NCBI GenBank assembly: GCA_035487155.1
Contig: DATHMK010000090.1
Location: 74,846 to 138,845, forward strand
Length of the DNA: 64,000 nucleotides
Direction of reading: 5' to 3'
Origin: DAIDKA01 sp035487155
GTDB lineage: Bacteria; Pseudomonadota; Gammaproteobacteria; Steroidobacterales; Steroidobacteraceae
Shown here: piece by piece, positions 51,647-59,881 of the stretch
How positions within the stretch are numbered: the first letter of the stretch is position 1
Layout: each line of letters starts with the position of its first letter
Notes under the pieces: generated by a model
What the model was told of the DNA's origin: nothing
Databases searched by the model: none
The model's input: only the letters and a program-made list of their open reading frames with translations
Position numbers and translations under genes: made by a program

Positions 51647-51666
51647 GCGCGCGCGGCCGCGCGCGC
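51647..51666. repeat. 20-bp perfect GC palindrome
   Basis: Alternating GCGCGCGCGG then CCGCGCGCGC, seven bases after the GGDEF-EAL stop. It is self-complementary without a loop and preceded by TTTT. Read from the minus strand it is a GC stem followed by AAAA, so it is not a standard terminator for either side. It could form Z-DNA or a cruciform or bind a symmetric protein. The surrounding gap 51641-51980 is otherwise filled by the riboswitch and leader. Confidence 0.5.
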
Positions 51667-51793
51667 CGCCGGTCATTCGCAAATTATGTCGTGTATCGCG
51701 GCGTGTCTGCATGCACCGTGCGCTGCCACATTTCGCGGATGAGAGACATTGCGCAAATTGTCGCTTGACTGAGAGTCTCTTCCTCCCGACACT

Positions 51794-51880
51794 GGTTACG
51801 TGAAAAAGGCAAACCCGTCGAAAGACGGGGACGCAAAGCCACCGGTCTAACGGACTTGTTCCCACGACGGCGGGGTCACC
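51794..51880 (+). promoter_or_regulatory. Class I cyclic di-GMP riboswitch (GEMM-I)
   Basis: The conserved GEMM-I pieces are in order: GGTTACG, AAAAAGGCAAACC, a P2 hairpin CCCGTC-GAAA-GACGGG with the GNRA tetraloop, GGACGCAAAGCCAC, CGGTCTAA (tetraloop receptor side), a variable P3, and CGGGGTCACC closing P1 with GGTTAC. The bases that contact c-di-GMP (the A/G of the GCAAA core and the G in ACGCAAAGCC) are intact. It controls the SPOR-like gene downstream. Confidence 0.93.
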
Positions 51881-51885
51881 ACTTC

Positions 51886-51910
51886 TTCCGGCACCTCTGC
51901 GCCGGAATTT
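51886..51910 (+). terminator. Terminator-like hairpin, expression platform of the riboswitch
   Basis: TTCCGGC (51886-51892) pairs perfectly with GCCGGAA (51901-51907) around ACCTCTGC and is followed by TTT. It begins six bases after the aptamer's P1 closes, where an expression platform is expected. The T-run is short, so termination efficiency is uncertain. Confidence 0.55.
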
Positions 51911-51980
51911 GCGGACCTCACCGCGCATGAGTGCAAGCCGCGAGCCGGGCACGACCGACCGCAGTTCCGGGGAACGCATC

Positions 51981-53732
51981 ATGACAGTGTCCATGTCGAA
52001 GGCTGATTCAGCGACTCCAGTCCCACCCGCGGCGCTACCCCCGGATGCGGACCTGGATTCCTTTGTCATCAATCTGTGCTCTTCCACGACGCCGATGGCC
52101 CTGACACAGCCACAGCTGGCGGAACTGAAGAACTTCAAATTCTTTGTCAGCCGGCGGCTCGAGGACGGTCGCGAGCGCTTCCGACTGCACATGGGGTATT
52201 TCGAAACGCTGCTGCAGGCCGAGGATCTGCTGCCCATGGTGCGCGAGATTTATCCGGGCGCCTGGGCCGGGGAGGCCCCGGGCAAACGCCTGCGCGCGCG
52301 CGCCGCTGCCGCCAAATCCGCACCCGCCGTGGCTGCTCCGCCGGCACCGGCGGCCGCCGCGCCGACTGCGGCCGCGAAAGTTGCGCCCGTGGCCTCCGCG
52401 CCGCCGGCGCCGAGCCCGGTGGCGGGCCCCAGCGCCGATGTTCTGGCCAACATGCCCACCCTATCGGCCGCCCCGGACGGCGAACCGACACGCCTGGCGC
52501 CGGCCGTGAGACTGGAACTGGTCGCGGATGCGCCGCGGCGTGCCTATCCGGTTCCGGCCCCCGAGCCTGCTCCTGAGCCTGCTGCAGCAGTTGCGGCCGC
52601 CCCGGCAAGTGTGGCACCCCCGGTGGCCCCCGCGCCCAAACCGGCGGCTCCGAAGACGGCTGCTGCGGTCGCCCCCAAGCGCAACGCCAGCCTGCCTTTC
52701 GATCAGCGCTCCAATGTGCGTGAGATACTCAAATCCCTGGACGAAGCGGCACGTGAGGCCACCGCGCCCGCAGCCACGCCCATCACCCCCGCACCCAAGC
52801 CCATGGCCCCTGCGCCCAAGGCCGCCGCACCGGTGCCGAAGCCCGTCGCCGCCGCGGCCAAGCCCGCCGCACCCAGCGCCAAGCCCGCCGCGGCGGTGCC
52901 GGCCACGCCGGTCATTCCCGCGGGTCCGGCCGTGCGGCAGGCGGGCGTACTGCCGGATTCCAAGGTTCTGCACCTGCTCGAACAGAAGCAGGGCGATCCG
53001 CTGAACACCACCAGCACGCCGGCGGCATTCTCCGTGCAGCTGCAGTGGTCGGTGCAGCCGATCGACCTGGCGCGCGTGCCGCCCCTGGCCATATTCGGCG
53101 CCTATACGCTGTACACGGTCGAGGGCAGTCGCGAAGGGCGGCGCTGGTTTGGACTGCGCCTGGGCTTCTTCAGCGACGCCAATTCGGCCAAACAGGTCGC
53201 ACAGTATGTGCGCTCGGAATTCTCCTCCGTTGCCGTAGTCCCCGTGAGCCTCAAGGAGCGCGATGGCGCCAGCGGCGCAAGCCCCGGTACTGCCGCCGCC
53301 GCTGCAACCCCGGCGGCCACCGACCATCGACCCACCGAACGGCTGCCCGACCAGTCCGCCGAATTCAAGTTGCTGGATGACACGGGCGAGAGACCGAAGC
53401 TGCCGGGCGGCGTCATCAAGGCCATGCAAACGCGTACCGCCGCCGATGCTGGCGGCGCGAAGCCCAGGACGGCTGCGACGGGCAAGACCACCGGCGTGGC
53501 ACGCACGGCGCCGAAGGGCGCCAAGGGCCGCGGCAACCGTGTGAATGCCCACGAGAAGCGCGCCCCCAAGACCCTGGAAGAAACCCTGGAGATTCTCGGC
53601 GCCGATGAGCTGCAGATGGAAGGCGGCCGCCAGCTGCTGAGCGCGGGCAGCATCAAGCACGTGGACATGAAGGTGCAGAAGAACTCAGCGTTCTCGCGCC
53701 TGCTCGACCGGCTCGCCGAACGCTCCCGCTAG
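51981..53732 (+). CDS. Protein with two SPOR-like domains and long Ala/Pro linker, under c-di-GMP riboswitch
   Basis: 583 residues from ATG 51981, chosen for GGGGAA six bases upstream; ATG 51927 is in frame. Two related modules, about residues 27-95 (FVINLCSSTTPMALTQPQL ... RLHMGYFETLLQAEDLL) and 350-424 (FSVQLQWSVQPIDLARVPP ... GLRLGFFSDANSAKQVA), share the pattern of a SPOR domain. Between them and after are long Ala/Pro/Lys-rich linkers (APKPMAPAPKAAAPVPK). The end (KTLEETLEILGADELQMEGGRQLL) is a separate short helical domain. No signal peptide or membrane helix is evident, which is odd for SPOR and its usual peptidoglycan binding. Role unknown; the riboswitch places it in c-di-GMP-controlled surface behaviour. 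Confidence 0.75.
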   Translation: MTVSMSKADSATPVPPAALPPDADLDSFVINLCSSTTPMALTQPQLAELKNFKFFVSRRLEDGRERFRLHMGYFETLLQAEDLLPMVREIYPGAWAGEAPGKRLRARAAAAKSAPAVAAPPAPAAAAPTAAAKVAPVASAPPAPSPVAGPSADVLANMPTLSAAPDGEPTRLAPAVRLELVADAPRRAYPVPAPEPAPEPAAAVAAAPASVAPPVAPAPKPAAPKTAAAVAPKRNASLPFDQRSNVREILKSLDEAAREATAPAATPITPAPKPMAPAPKAAAPVPKPVAAAAKPAAPSAKPAAAVPATPVIPAGPAVRQAGVLPDSKVLHLLEQKQGDPLNTTSTPAAFSVQLQWSVQPIDLARVPPLAIFGAYTLYTVEGSREGRRWFGLRLGFFSDANSAKQVAQYVRSEFSSVAVVPVSLKERDGASGASPGTAAAAATPAATDHRPTERLPDQSAEFKLLDDTGERPKLPGGVIKAMQTRTAADAGGAKPRTAATGKTTGVARTAPKGAKGRGNRVNAHEKRAPKTLEETLEILGADELQMEGGRQLLSAGSIKHVDMKVQKNSAFSRLLDRLAERSR

Positions 53733-53733
53733 A

Positions 53734-54033
53734 CTATTTGCCGAAAAGCTTGTCCAGATCGGAGCGCGCGCGATCGCTTGCCGAGCTGTCCGCGCCACTC
53801 CAGGCACCGGCCTTGGGCTTGAAATGGTCGCAGAAGTTGGCGCGGGTCTTGTCGCGAACCTCCTCCACCGTGGGCTCGCGGCACTGCTGGTAGGCACCCG
53901 GATCAAAGAGCACGCACAGCCGGCACACATGCAGCTCGGCGCGGCACTTCGGGCATTCGTCCAGCCGGCGCAGCGGCAGCGTCAGCTCTGCAAGGGATGC
54001 GCCGCATTTCCAACACACCAGATCATGCGCCAC
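53734..54033 (-). CDS. Small zinc-ribbon protein
   Basis: 99 residues. CWKCGASL and CPKCRAELHVCRLC give two or three Cys pairs of a zinc ribbon, with a further Cys-rich part (YQQCREP, NFCDHF). It starts inside the end of the double UvrA gene (overlap of 11 bases, same strand), so the two are co-transcribed. UvrA proteins also use zinc; whether this protein helps it is not known. It is convergent with the SPOR-like gene. Confidence 0.75.
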   Translation of the reverse strand: MAHDLVCWKCGASLAELTLPLRRLDECPKCRAELHVCRLCVLFDPGAYQQCREPTVEEVRDKTRANFCDHFKPKAGAWSGADSSASDRARSDLDKLFGK

Positions 54034-57000
54034 GGGTGCGCTCCTTCAGGAATCCGGACAGCACCCGTCCGGTATGCGAGGTTTTCTGGCGTCGGGCCAC
54101 CTGCGCCGGCGTGCCTTGCGCCACGATCCGGCCGCCGCCATCGCCAGCTTCCGGTCCCATGTCGATCAGCCAGTCGGCTTCGGCCATGACATCGAGATTG
54201 TGTTCCACGACCACCGCGGTGTTGCCGGCCTGGATCAGCCGATGCAGAACCTGTATCAGTTTTTCCACGTCCGCCATGTGCAGCCCCACCGTGGGCTCAT
54301 CCAGAACATAGAGCGTGTGACGTGGAATCTGGCGCAAACCGCCCGCGGCATCACCGCGCACCTTGGACAGTTCGGTGACCAGCTTGATGCGCTGGGCTTC
54401 ACCGCCGGACAGCGTCGGGCTGTGCTGCCCCAGGGTCAGATAGCCCAGGCCCACATCCTGCAGCAGCTTCAGCGCGTGATGCACGCGCGGGTGCGCGGCG
54501 AAAAACTCCACCGCGTCATCGACGCTCATGTTCAGCACATCGCCGATGCTACGTCCGCGCCACAGCACGCTCAAGGTCTCGGAATTGAAGCGCCGGCCAT
54601 TGCACACATCGCAGCTGACCTTCACATCGGGCAGAAAGCTCATCTCGATGGTTCGCAGCCCCTGACCCTCGCAGCCTTCGCAGCGACCGGTTCCGGAATT
54701 GAAGGAGAAGCGGCTGGCGGTGTAGCCGCGGATGCGCGCCTCGGTGGTGCCGGCAAAGATGCCGCGTATTTCGTCCCAGAAGCCCACATAGGTGGCGGGG
54801 CAGGAGCGCGGGGTCTTGCCGATGGGGGTCTGGTCGACCTCCAGCACCCGCTGCACCTGGCCGGCACCCTGGATGGCCTTGCAGCCCACCAATGAGCCGG
54901 GCGGCGGGTTTTTCTTCCGTGCCGCCTTTCTGGCGGCCGCGTTGCGCGCGGCCCGCGCCCGTCCTCCCGGAGCCTCTTCGCCGACCAGGCGTTTAAGGTT
55001 GGTATACAGCACATCGCGCGCCACCGTTGACTTGCCCGATCCTGACACACCGGTCACCACCACCAGACAACCCAGCGGTATGCCGATGTCCGCGCCCTTC
55101 ACATTGTGCAGCGTGACCCCTTTGAGAAGCAGACGTGCTGAGTCGGCGTTGACCGCCCGCCAGGGCTTGGCCGGATGCAGCAGGGGCGCGCGCAGGAAGC
55201 GGCCGGTCACCGAGGCCTCATTGGCCATCAGGTCCGCAACCGTGCCGCGGCCGACCACCTCACCGCCGCGTACCCCGGCGCCCGGACCCAGATCCAGCAC
55301 ATAGTCGGCGCGCCGTATGGTGTCCTCGTCATGCTCGACGACCACCAGGGTGTTGCGATGCGCGGCCAGCTCCGCCAGCGAATCCAGCAGCACGGCGTTG
55401 TCGCGCGGATGCAGTCCGATGGTGGGTTCGTCCAGGACATAACACACCCCCTGCAGGTTCGAGCCAAGCTGCGCGGCCAGGCGGATGCGCTGCGCCTCCC
55501 CGCCCGACAGGGTGGGCGCCGCCCGGTCCAATTGCAGATAGCCAAGCCCCACCCGCACCAGGAATTTCAGGCGCGCATGGATCTCCGCCAGCAGGTCGCG
55601 GCCGATCTCCTGTTCGCGCGTCGAGAGTTTCAGGGCGTTGAAGAAATCGATGGTGGCCTCGATGGAACCGGCGGCCAGGTTTGCGATGGATTGCCTGCGG
55701 AAGCGGACGTTGAGCGCAACGGGATTCAGGCGCTGGCCGTGGCATGCGGCGCAGGGCACGGCCTCCTGTTCGAACCACTCATTCCACCAGATCTCCTCAC
55801 CGCTTTGCGCAGCGTCGAATTCCGGTATCTCAAGCCCGGTCCCGAAGCAGCTGGTGCACCAGCCGTGTTTGGAATTGAAGGAGAACATGCGCGGATCCGG
55901 CTCCGCGAAACTGCGGCCACAGGAAGGACAGGCACGGCGCGTTGAGAACATTGCGCCTTGGGCGCTCTCGCCGGCCGCCATGACGCTGACCAGGCCCTTG
56001 CCGTAGTCCAGGGCCTTGGCCAGCGCCTGGTTCAGTTCAAATTCGGTCTTGGCGGATACGCCCAGCGTCGCCACCGGCAGCTCGATGGTGTGCTCCTTGA
56101 AGCGGTTCAATCGCGGCCAGCGCGCCGTTGGAATGTCGACCCCATCGACGCGCAGTTCGCGATATCCCTTCTTTGCCGCCCATTTTGCAAGATCGGTGTA
56201 GAAGCCCTTGCGCGCCACCACCAGCGGCGCCAGCAGCGTCACCTTGCGGCCGCGATACTCGCGCAGCACTCGCGCACCGATGGCGGCTGCGCTTTGCGGC
56301 TCGATCGCCACATCGCAGTCGGGGCAGTACTGGGTGCCGAGCTTCACGTACAGCAGACGCAGGAAGTGATAGATCTCGGTGAGCGTTGCCACGGTGCTCT
56401 TGCGGCCACCGCGACTGGTGCGCTGCTCGATGGCGACCGTCGGGGGTATGCCGAAGATCGCATCGACATCCGGACGTGAGGCCGGCTGCACGAACTGGCG
56501 CGCATAGGCATTCAATGATTCCAGATAGCGCCGCTGGCCCTCGTTGAACAGGATGTCGAAGGCGAGGGTGGACTTGCCGGACCCGGACACCCCGGTGATC
56601 ACCGTGAAGCGATCGCGCGGGATGCGCACGTCCACATTCTTGAGATTGTGCTCGCGGGCGTTGTGGATGACGATGTCTTCGCCGGCATTCGCAGTCGCGC
56701 GCGTCCAGGGACGTGCCGCCTCCGCGACCGCCGCTGCGGGTGCCGCAAAGGCGGTGGCCAGGGCGTGCTCGTATTGGACAATGGCGCGGCCGGTGTGCGA
56801 TTCGGGATGCGCGCGCAGCGCGGTCGGTGTGCCGGCGAAGACGATGTTGCCGCCGGCATCCCCGCCCTCCGGCCCCAGGTCGATGATCCAGTCGCAGGCG
56901 CGCATGACGTCAAGATTGTGTTCGATCACCAGCAGCGAGTGACCGGCGGCGCGCAGTTTGGCGAAGGCGCGCAGCAGCTTTGCGACATCCTCGAAGTGCA

Positions 57001-59791
57001 AGCCGGTGGTGGGCTCATCGAACAGGAACAGCTTGCCGTTGGCGCTGGCGGTGACCGCCTTGGCGGCAGCCTCGGCCAGATGGCCGGCGAGCTTCAGGCG
57101 CTGCGCCTCACCGCCCGACAACGTCGGCACCGGCTGCCCGAGCTTCACATACTCCAGCCCCACATCGGCCAGGGGCTTCAGGCGGGTCGCCAGTTCGCGC
57201 GACTCGCCGAAGAAGGCCAGGGCCTCGGTGACCGTCATGTCCAGCACCTCGGCGATGCTGGCGCGGCGGCCATCACTGCCCTCGCGCCTGACTTCCAGCA
57301 CTTCATCGCGGTAGCGGGTGCCATTGCAGTCCGGGCAGCGCAGGTAAACATCGGACAGGAACTGCATCTCCACGTGCTCGAAGCCATTGCCGCTGCAGGT
57401 CGGGCAGCGGCCATTGCCCGAATTGAAGCTGAAGGTGCCGGCGGTGTACTTGCGCTCCACCGCCGTGGGTTCCAGCGAATACAGTTCGCGGATCACATCG
57501 AACGCACCCACGTAGCTGGCGGGGTTGGAGCGGGTGGTGCGGCCGATGGGTGTCTGGTCGACCATGACCACGTCATCGATGAGTTCCGCGCCGCGCAGGG
57601 ACTCGAATTCACCGGGCGCTTCACTGGGGCGTCCCTTGTACTTCAGCAGCGCCGGGTACAGGACATCCTCGACCACGGTGGACTTGCCGGAACCGGACAC
57701 ACCGGTGATGCACACCAGGCGCTTCAGCGGTATGCGGATATCGATGCCTTTGACATTGTGATGGCGTATGCCGCGGATTTCCAGCCAGCGATTGGTGCGC
57801 GCCTCGGCCACCACCTCACCGGGAGCATCGGGGGTGGTACGACGCGGGGTCTGGCTGGACACCGGCAGCGTGCGCCGCCCGCTCAGGTAATCCGCGGTCA
57901 GGGAGGTGCGGTTCTGGCGCAGCTTTGCCGGCGTACCATTGAAGACGATCTGGCCGCCGCGCTCGCCGGCCCCCGGACCCATGTCGATGATGCGGTCGGC
58001 CTCCAGCATGATCTGCGGATCATGTTCCACCACCAGCAGGGAATTGCCGGCATCACGCAGCCGCTTCATGACGGCGATCACGCGCTGCATGTCGCGCGGA
58101 TGCAGTCCGATGGATGGCTCGTCGAGCACGAACAGCGTGTTCACCAGCGATGTGCCCAGGGCGGTGGTGAGATTGATCCGCTGCACCTCGCCACCAGAGA
58201 GGGTGCGAGATTGGCGGTCCAGCGTGAGATACGCGAGGCCCACGTCGGTGAGAAAGCCGGTACGGCTGCGCAGTTCATCCAGCAGCAGGTCCGTGGCTTT
58301 GTCCAGCGGTGCCGGCAGTTCCAGGTCGCGGAAGAATGCCAGCACGCGCTCCACCGGCAGCAGCATCAGATCGTGCAGGCAAAGTCCCGGCATGGCAGCG
58401 GCGGTTTCCTGGCTCCACTTGACGCCCTGCGGGCGGAACCGCGGCCGGCCGGCGAGCGTGGCTTCGGCGAGCGCATGGCTGCCGACGCGCCACAGCAGAC
58501 CGTAGGTCCGCAGCCGGGCGCCGCCACAGGCATCGCAGGGTGTATAGGCGCGATAGCGCGACAGCAGCACCCGTACGTGCATCTTGTAGGCGCGCGACTC
58601 CAGCCAGTCAAAGAAGCGTTTGATTCCGTACCAGTGACCCTTCTCCCATGGGCCCTCGCCCTCGATCACCCAGTCGCGCTCCTCGCGGTTCAGTTCGCGC
58701 CAGGGCCGATCCAGGTTCACGCCGCGTTTCTTCGCGTGCTTCTCCAGGTCCTCCTGGCATTCCTTGTAGGACTCGCTTTGCCAGGGTCGCACGGCGCCAT
58801 CGCGCAGCGTCTTGCTCTCATCCGGAATGACCAGCCCGTAGTCGATGCCAATGCGTCGGCCGAAGCCGCGGCAGGTTTCACAGGCTCCTATGGGCGAGTT
58901 GAACGAGAAGCGGCTGGGCGTCGGGGCACTGTAGCTGCGATCACAGTCCGGACAGTGAAGGCCTGCGGAGTAGCGCCAGACATCCAGGCTGCGCGGCGGA
59001 TCCGCATCATCAACGACCTGCACGATGACGCGCCCCTGGCCCACCCGCAGCGCGGCCTCCAGGGATTCGAGCACGCGGCCGCGCTCCACGCCGCCCAGTC
59101 GGAAGCGGTCCTGTATGACCTGCAGAATGGCGATCGGAGCCTCATCGACCTTGCTCTTGCTTTTCTTGCCCTTGCCGGGTTTTTTCTGGCGCTTGGGTTG
59201 CGCCGCTACCGCCGGCGCGGCGGCGGCTGCGACCGGCTGCGGCTCAAAGATGCGTGTATAGCCCTGGCGCGCCAGAAGTTCGCGCACCTCGGTCTCGCTG
59301 AAGGCGCGCAATACCGGCACCGGAAAGCACAGCAGCAGGCGTGGATCTGCGGCCGCGGCCGCGCGCCGCTGCATGTCCTCGAAAATGGTTTCCGCCGAAT
59401 CGCTGCGTACCGGCTTGCCACAGCACTCGCAGAACAGGCTGCCGGCGCGCGCGAACAACAGTTTCAGATGATCATTCAGTTCGGTCATCGTGCCCACGGT
59501 GGAGCGCGAGGTGCGGACCGGATTGGTCTGATCTATGGCGATGGCCGGTGGAATGCCGCTGATTGAATCCAGCTGCGGCTTGTCCATGCGATCCAGGAAC
59601 TGGCGCGCATACGGGGAGAAGGTCTCGACGTAGCGTCGCTGACCTTCTGCATACAGGGTGTCGAACACCAGCGAGGACTTTCCCGAGCCCGATACGCCCG
59701 TCACCACGACGAGTTCGTTCAGGGGAATGTCCAGATCCAGACCCTTGAGATTATTCTGCCGCGCTCCGCGGATACGGATGAAGTGCCCCAT
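54023..59791 (-). CDS. Double-length fused UvrA (four ABC ATPase modules)
   Basis: 1922 residues, twice the usual UvrA (about 940). Four Walker A loops GVSGSGKS(S/T) at about residues 34, 697, 1067 and 1577, and four LSGGE signatures at about 532, 890, 1427 and 1792 (LSGGEVQRINL, LSGGEAQRLKL, LSGGEAQRIRL, LSGGEAQRIKL). Zinc-finger cysteines are in both halves (CPDCDRSYSAP/CETCRGFG, CPTCSGNG, CPSCGRSF, CEGCEGQG). Each half resembles a whole UvrA, joined near residue 1030, so one chain could form a built-in dimer. Such fused UvrA homologues occur in some proteobacteria; a canonical uvrA is probably elsewhere. A TAATAT box lies seven bases before the ATG. Likely a DNA-damage or structure-recognition ATPase. 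Confidence 0.92.
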   Translation of the reverse strand: MGHFIRIRGARQNNLKGLDLDIPLNELVVVTGVSGSGKSSLVFDTLYAEGQRRYVETFSPYARQFLDRMDKPQLDSISGIPPAIAIDQTNPVRTSRSTVGTMTELNDHLKLLFARAGSLFCECCGKPVRSDSAETIFEDMQRRAAAAADPRLLLCFPVPVLRAFSETEVRELLARQGYTRIFEPQPVAAAAAPAVAAQPKRQKKPGKGKKSKSKVDEAPIAILQVIQDRFRLGGVERGRVLESLEAALRVGQGRVIVQVVDDADPPRSLDVWRYSAGLHCPDCDRSYSAPTPSRFSFNSPIGACETCRGFGRRIGIDYGLVIPDESKTLRDGAVRPWQSESYKECQEDLEKHAKKRGVNLDRPWRELNREERDWVIEGEGPWEKGHWYGIKRFFDWLESRAYKMHVRVLLSRYRAYTPCDACGGARLRTYGLLWRVGSHALAEATLAGRPRFRPQGVKWSQETAAAMPGLCLHDLMLLPVERVLAFFRDLELPAPLDKATDLLLDELRSRTGFLTDVGLAYLTLDRQSRTLSGGEVQRINLTTALGTSLVNTLFVLDEPSIGLHPRDMQRVIAVMKRLRDAGNSLLVVEHDPQIMLEADRIIDMGPGAGERGGQIVFNGTPAKLRQNRTSLTADYLSGRRTLPVSSQTPRRTTPDAPGEVVAEARTNRWLEIRGIRHHNVKGIDIRIPLKRLVCITGVSGSGKSTVVEDVLYPALLKYKGRPSEAPGEFESLRGAELIDDVVMVDQTPIGRTTRSNPASYVGAFDVIRELYSLEPTAVERKYTAGTFSFNSGNGRCPTCSGNGFEHVEMQFLSDVYLRCPDCNGTRYRDEVLEVRREGSDGRRASIAEVLDMTVTEALAFFGESRELATRLKPLADVGLEYVKLGQPVPTLSGGEAQRLKLAGHLAEAAAKAVTASANGKLFLFDEPTTGLHFEDVAKLLRAFAKLRAAGHSLLVIEHNLDVMRACDWIIDLGPEGGDAGGNIVFAGTPTALRAHPESHTGRAIVQYEHALATAFAAPAAAVAEAARPWTRATANAGEDIVIHNAREHNLKNVDVRIPRDRFTVITGVSGSGKSTLAFDILFNEGQRRYLESLNAYARQFVQPASRPDVDAIFGIPPTVAIEQRTSRGGRKSTVATLTEIYHFLRLLYVKLGTQYCPDCDVAIEPQSAAAIGARVLREYRGRKVTLLAPLVVARKGFYTDLAKWAAKKGYRELRVDGVDIPTARWPRLNRFKEHTIELPVATLGVSAKTEFELNQALAKALDYGKGLVSVMAAGESAQGAMFSTRRACPSCGRSFAEPDPRMFSFNSKHGWCTSCFGTGLEIPEFDAAQSGEEIWWNEWFEQEAVPCAACHGQRLNPVALNVRFRRQSIANLAAGSIEATIDFFNALKLSTREQEIGRDLLAEIHARLKFLVRVGLGYLQLDRAAPTLSGGEAQRIRLAAQLGSNLQGVCYVLDEPTIGLHPRDNAVLLDSLAELAAHRNTLVVVEHDEDTIRRADYVLDLGPGAGVRGGEVVGRGTVADLMANEASVTGRFLRAPLLHPAKPWRAVNADSARLLLKGVTLHNVKGADIGIPLGCLVVVTGVSGSGKSTVARDVLYTNLKRLVGEEAPGGRARAARNAAARKAARKKNPPPGSLVGCKAIQGAGQVQRVLEVDQTPIGKTPRSCPATYVGFWDEIRGIFAGTTEARIRGYTASRFSFNSGTGRCEGCEGQGLRTIEMSFLPDVKVSCDVCNGRRFNSETLSVLWRGRSIGDVLNMSVDDAVEFFAAHPRVHHALKLLQDVGLGYLTLGQHSPTLSGGEAQRIKLVTELSKVRGDAAGGLRQIPRHTLYVLDEPTVGLHMADVEKLIQVLHRLIQAGNTAVVVEHNLDVMAEADWLIDMGPEAGDGGGRIVAQGTPAQVARRQKTSHTGRVLSGFLKERTRGA

Positions 59792-59798
59792 TCTCGCT

Positions 59799-59804
59799 AT
59801 ATTA
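59799..59804 (-). promoter_or_regulatory. -10-like element seven bases before the fused uvrA gene
   Basis: On the minus strand TAATAT is followed by seven bases and ATG, with no ribosome site. This would give a leaderless mRNA, as for the kinase gene. Confidence 0.35.
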
Positions 59805-59839
59805 ATGAAGGGGCGGGGCGCGCGCAGGCCTGCCGTGCA

Positions 59840-59868
59840 TACAGTATGCTGCTCATAACAGCACTGTA
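59840..59868. promoter_or_regulatory. Inverted repeat between divergent uvrA and cystathionine beta-synthase genes
   Basis: TACAG-TA-TGCTG (59840-59851) and CAGCA-CTGTA (59859-59868) are inverted arms with a two-base bulge, around CTCATAA. It lies 13 bases before the transsulfuration start and 48 bases from uvrA, so it could be an operator for either. It is not a LexA box: the CTG/CAG spacing is seven, not ten. Confidence 0.4.
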
Positions 59869-59881
59869 TGGGGACTGAATC

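Noticed and set aside
51768..51781. CTGAGAG resembling a TPP riboswitch (THI box)
   Set aside because: No other THI-box elements; it lies just upstream of a clear GEMM-I aptamer.
56648..59566. Open plus-strand frame of 972 codons opposite the fused uvrA gene
   Set aside because: It mirrors conserved UvrA codons in high-GC DNA; the translation is low-complexity with no domain.
59840..59868. LexA (SOS) box before fused uvrA
   Set aside because: The CTG...CAG arms are seven bases apart, whereas CTGT-N8-ACAG needs ten between CTG and CAG; only a generic inverted repeat remains.
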